Under the pieces are notes generated by a model. That model ran no database searches. It saw only the letters and a program-made list of their open reading frames with translations, and was not told the origin of the DNA. This document shows positions 63,115-64,000 of a DNA stretch of 64,000 bases, in pieces; the first letter of the stretch is position 1, and each line of letters opens with the position of its first letter. Source of the DNA: Clostridia bacterium (GTDB lineage Bacteria > Bacillota > Clostridia > Oscillospirales > Acutalibacteraceae). The stretch covers positions 1 through 64,000 of the forward strand of contig JAFQCH010000009.1 of the NCBI GenBank assembly GCA_017416485.1, read 5' to 3'. A program made the position numbers and the translations under genes.

Positions 63115-63363
63115 AAATGCAAAATGCAGGAATGCAAAATGCAAAATTAAAGGAATGGCGTTGCCATCATAGAAGATGTAATTTGCAGTTTTGCGGTTTT
63201 AAATTTTAGTTTACACTGATTCTTTACAACCAATGTTATATAAAATAATTAGCAAGTGGTTAAATAATTACTATTTTTGTCTTTTTTGCAAATTTCTGTA
63301 TGCTCTATAATCGGAGCGAAGCGACCCGATCATTTTGCATTTTGCCTTTTACATTTTGCATTC
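63115..63363 (+). mobile_element. MITE-like inverted-repeat element, copy C
   Basis: Same family and orientation as copy B. The left terminal repeat is at 63115-63150, with GGAATGGCGTTGCCATCATAG next to it. The right one is at 63331-63363, preceded by CTCTATAATCGGAGCGA and GCGACCCGAT. The AT-rich core is diverged from copy B, with no coding potential. It sits between the ATPase gene and the thiamine operon promoter. Confidence 0.75.
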
Positions 63364-63397
63364 AGGACATTTCCTGTTTCGTGAATACAAAAAAAAC

Positions 63398-63426
63398 TTG
63401 ACAACCTCAATCGCTTGTGCTAAAGT
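63398..63426 (+). promoter_or_regulatory. promoter of the thiamine operon
   Basis: -35 TTGACA (63398-63403) and -10 TAAAGT (63421-63426), 17 bp apart. Confidence 0.75.
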
Positions 63427-63435
63427 GAAGTTACA

Positions 63436-63525
63436 AATGAATATGCGGGGTGCTGATCGCAAGATCGGCTGAGATTATACCCATGAACCTGATTCGGATA
63501 ATGCCGACGTAGGGAATTTTCAGTG
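63436..63525 (+). promoter_or_regulatory. TPP riboswitch (THI-box)
   Basis: Conserved elements in order: GCGGGGTGC (63445-63453), GGCTGAGA (63467-63474), ACCC, GAACCTGAT (63485-63493), and GGATAATGCCGACG with GTAGGGAA (63496-63516). It controls the thiamine-binding protein and permease genes downstream. Confidence 0.96.
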
Positions 63526-63531
63526 TAACGC

Positions 63532-63562
63532 ACACCGCCTCTTTTTCAGGCGGTGTTTTTTT
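63532..63562 (+). terminator. TPP riboswitch terminator
   Basis: ACACCGCC (63532-63539) pairs with GGCGGTGT (63549-63556), followed by a T-run. Confidence 0.9.
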
Positions 63563-63584
63563 GTGCAAAGCCGGCAAAGCATAT

Positions 63585-63632
63585 GACACCCCCATTGTTC
63601 TTTTGAAAAACAACAAAGGGGTGTCTTTTTTT
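63585..63632 (+). terminator. second leader hairpin enclosing the ribosome-binding site
   Basis: GACACCCC (63585-63592) pairs with GGGGTGTC (63618-63625), with inner TTGTT/AACAA pairing, followed by seven T residues and then immediately the ATG at 63633. The 3' arm contains AAAGGGGTG, the likely ribosome-binding site, so the hairpin could stop both transcription and translation. Confidence 0.7.
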
Positions 63633-63932
63633 ATGACAGTCAGCGCAGCCATTCAGATTTTACCGAAAACCGAAACCACGGACGAGCTCATCCGCATTGT
63701 GGACGAGGTGATTGCATTCATTGCAAAATCGGGGCTTTCTTACTATGTTGGTCCATTCGAAACAACCATTGAAGGTGACAGCTACGACACGATCATGCAG
63801 ATTGTTTCCGATTGCAGTAAAATTGCAATTGAGGCGGGATGCGAAGAAGTTTCCGCTTACATCAAAACCGTTTACAAACCCGAAGGCGGGGTGTTGACCA
63901 TTGATGAAAAAACCGCAAAACATCATCACTAA
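63633..63932 (+). CDS. Thiamine-binding protein (MTH1187/YkoF-like)
   Basis: A 99-residue ferredoxin-fold protein of the thiamine-binding family (AAIQILPKTETTDELIRIVD, then GPFETTIEGDS and a His-rich end). Relatives bind thiamine or hydroxymethylpyrimidine and work with uptake ABC systems. It is placed directly under the TPP riboswitch. ATG 63633 is favoured because the site AAAGGGGTG lies just before it. Confidence 0.85.
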   Translation: MTVSAAIQILPKTETTDELIRIVDEVIAFIAKSGLSYYVGPFETTIEGDSYDTIMQIVSDCSKIAIEAGCEEVSAYIKTVYKPEGGVLTIDEKTAKHHH

Positions 63933-64000
63933 AGCCGCACCCGTCCTTTCGGTCGCGGTCATTGTCTGCGGCTGGGCACTCATCGGCGAAACGGGTCTTG
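63904..64000 (+). CDS. ABC transporter permease, thiamine-precursor type (partial)
   Basis: Only the first 32 codons are inside the window. MKKPQNIITKAAPVLSVAV continues into a first membrane helix with GWALIGETG, the usual opening of SsuC/ThiX-like permeases. It overlaps the thiamine-binding gene by 29 nt in another frame, so the start could lie a little further on. The riboswitch context supports uptake of a thiamine precursor. Confidence 0.6.
   Translation, partial: MKKPQNIITKAAPVLSVAVIVCGWALIGETGL

Overview
The window looks like chromosomal DNA of a Gram-positive, spore-lineage Clostridia (Bacillota), most likely a gut Oscillospiraceae/Ruminococcaceae-type bacterium. The pointers are an hrcA-grpE-dnaK-dnaJ operon behind a CIRCE operator, a SpoIIQ-like M23 protein divergent from lexA, the yabM-mazG-hup-rqcP and recJ-relA-dtd-hemZ gene orders, lysine (L-box) and TPP riboswitches, three secreted proteins with ruminococcal-type dockerin repeats, and a sulfatase with an anaerobic maturase beside a fucosidase. 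I saw no phage, plasmid or CRISPR locus. The assignment is inference from gene content, not from a marker-gene search.

Layout. 1-5.05 kb: a MITE-like repeat, then the heat-shock operon on the minus strand. 5.2-10.9 kb: a membrane PASTA pseudokinase and a large secreted double metallophosphoesterase with a dockerin. 10.9-12.5 kb: SpoIIQ-like protein and LexA, divergent. 12.5-18.5 kb: a 1496-residue secreted protein of unknown function and a secreted dockerin/metallo-beta-lactamase protein. 18.5-20.1 kb: tRNA-Arg followed by a dense patch of tRNA-derived and hairpin repeats, an XRE regulator and an empty stretch. 20.1-26.8 kb: esterase, MFS transporter, glutamine synthetase and a TetM-like GTPase. 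26.9-38.8 kb: a long run of housekeeping genes on the minus strand (htrA, rqcP, hup, mazG, flippase, hemZ, MBL hydrolase, dtd, relA, recJ). 38.9-42.9 kb: a serine hydrolase and a secreted lysozyme-dockerin protein with a structured leader. 42.9-46.2 kb: lysA-dapB-dapA under a lysine riboswitch. 46.2-53.1 kb: a small regulator, glpQ, two lipoproteins, a yhhN / deoxyhypusine-synthase-like / PfkB operon and an EEP hydrolase. 53.1-53.6 kb: a candidate type I toxin-antitoxin module. 53.6-60.7 kb: an esterase and the sulfatase/anSME/fucosidase group, plus a PHP phosphoesterase. 60.9-64 kb: mnmA, a P-loop ATPase, a third MITE copy and a TPP-controlled thiamine uptake operon that runs off the end.

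The strongest candidate for something not yet described is at 53.15-53.57 kb. Two consensus promoters face each other. The rightward RNA carries a 32-codon hydrophobic peptide with a strong ribosome-binding site, and its 5' and 3' ends can pair. The leftward promoter would make a roughly 105-nt antisense RNA over the 3' end of that message, ending in a terminator whose stem is fully paired (one G-U) only on the antisense strand. Other points worth a second look are an array of mini-hairpins joined by a conserved 10-nt spacer (18.84-19.06 kb), a 5' leader with a possible H-type pseudoknot (42.56-42.71 kb), a family of 190-275 bp inverted-repeat elements in three copies plus a palindromic relic, and a bacterial deoxyhypusine-synthase-like gene overlapping a sugar-kinase gene.
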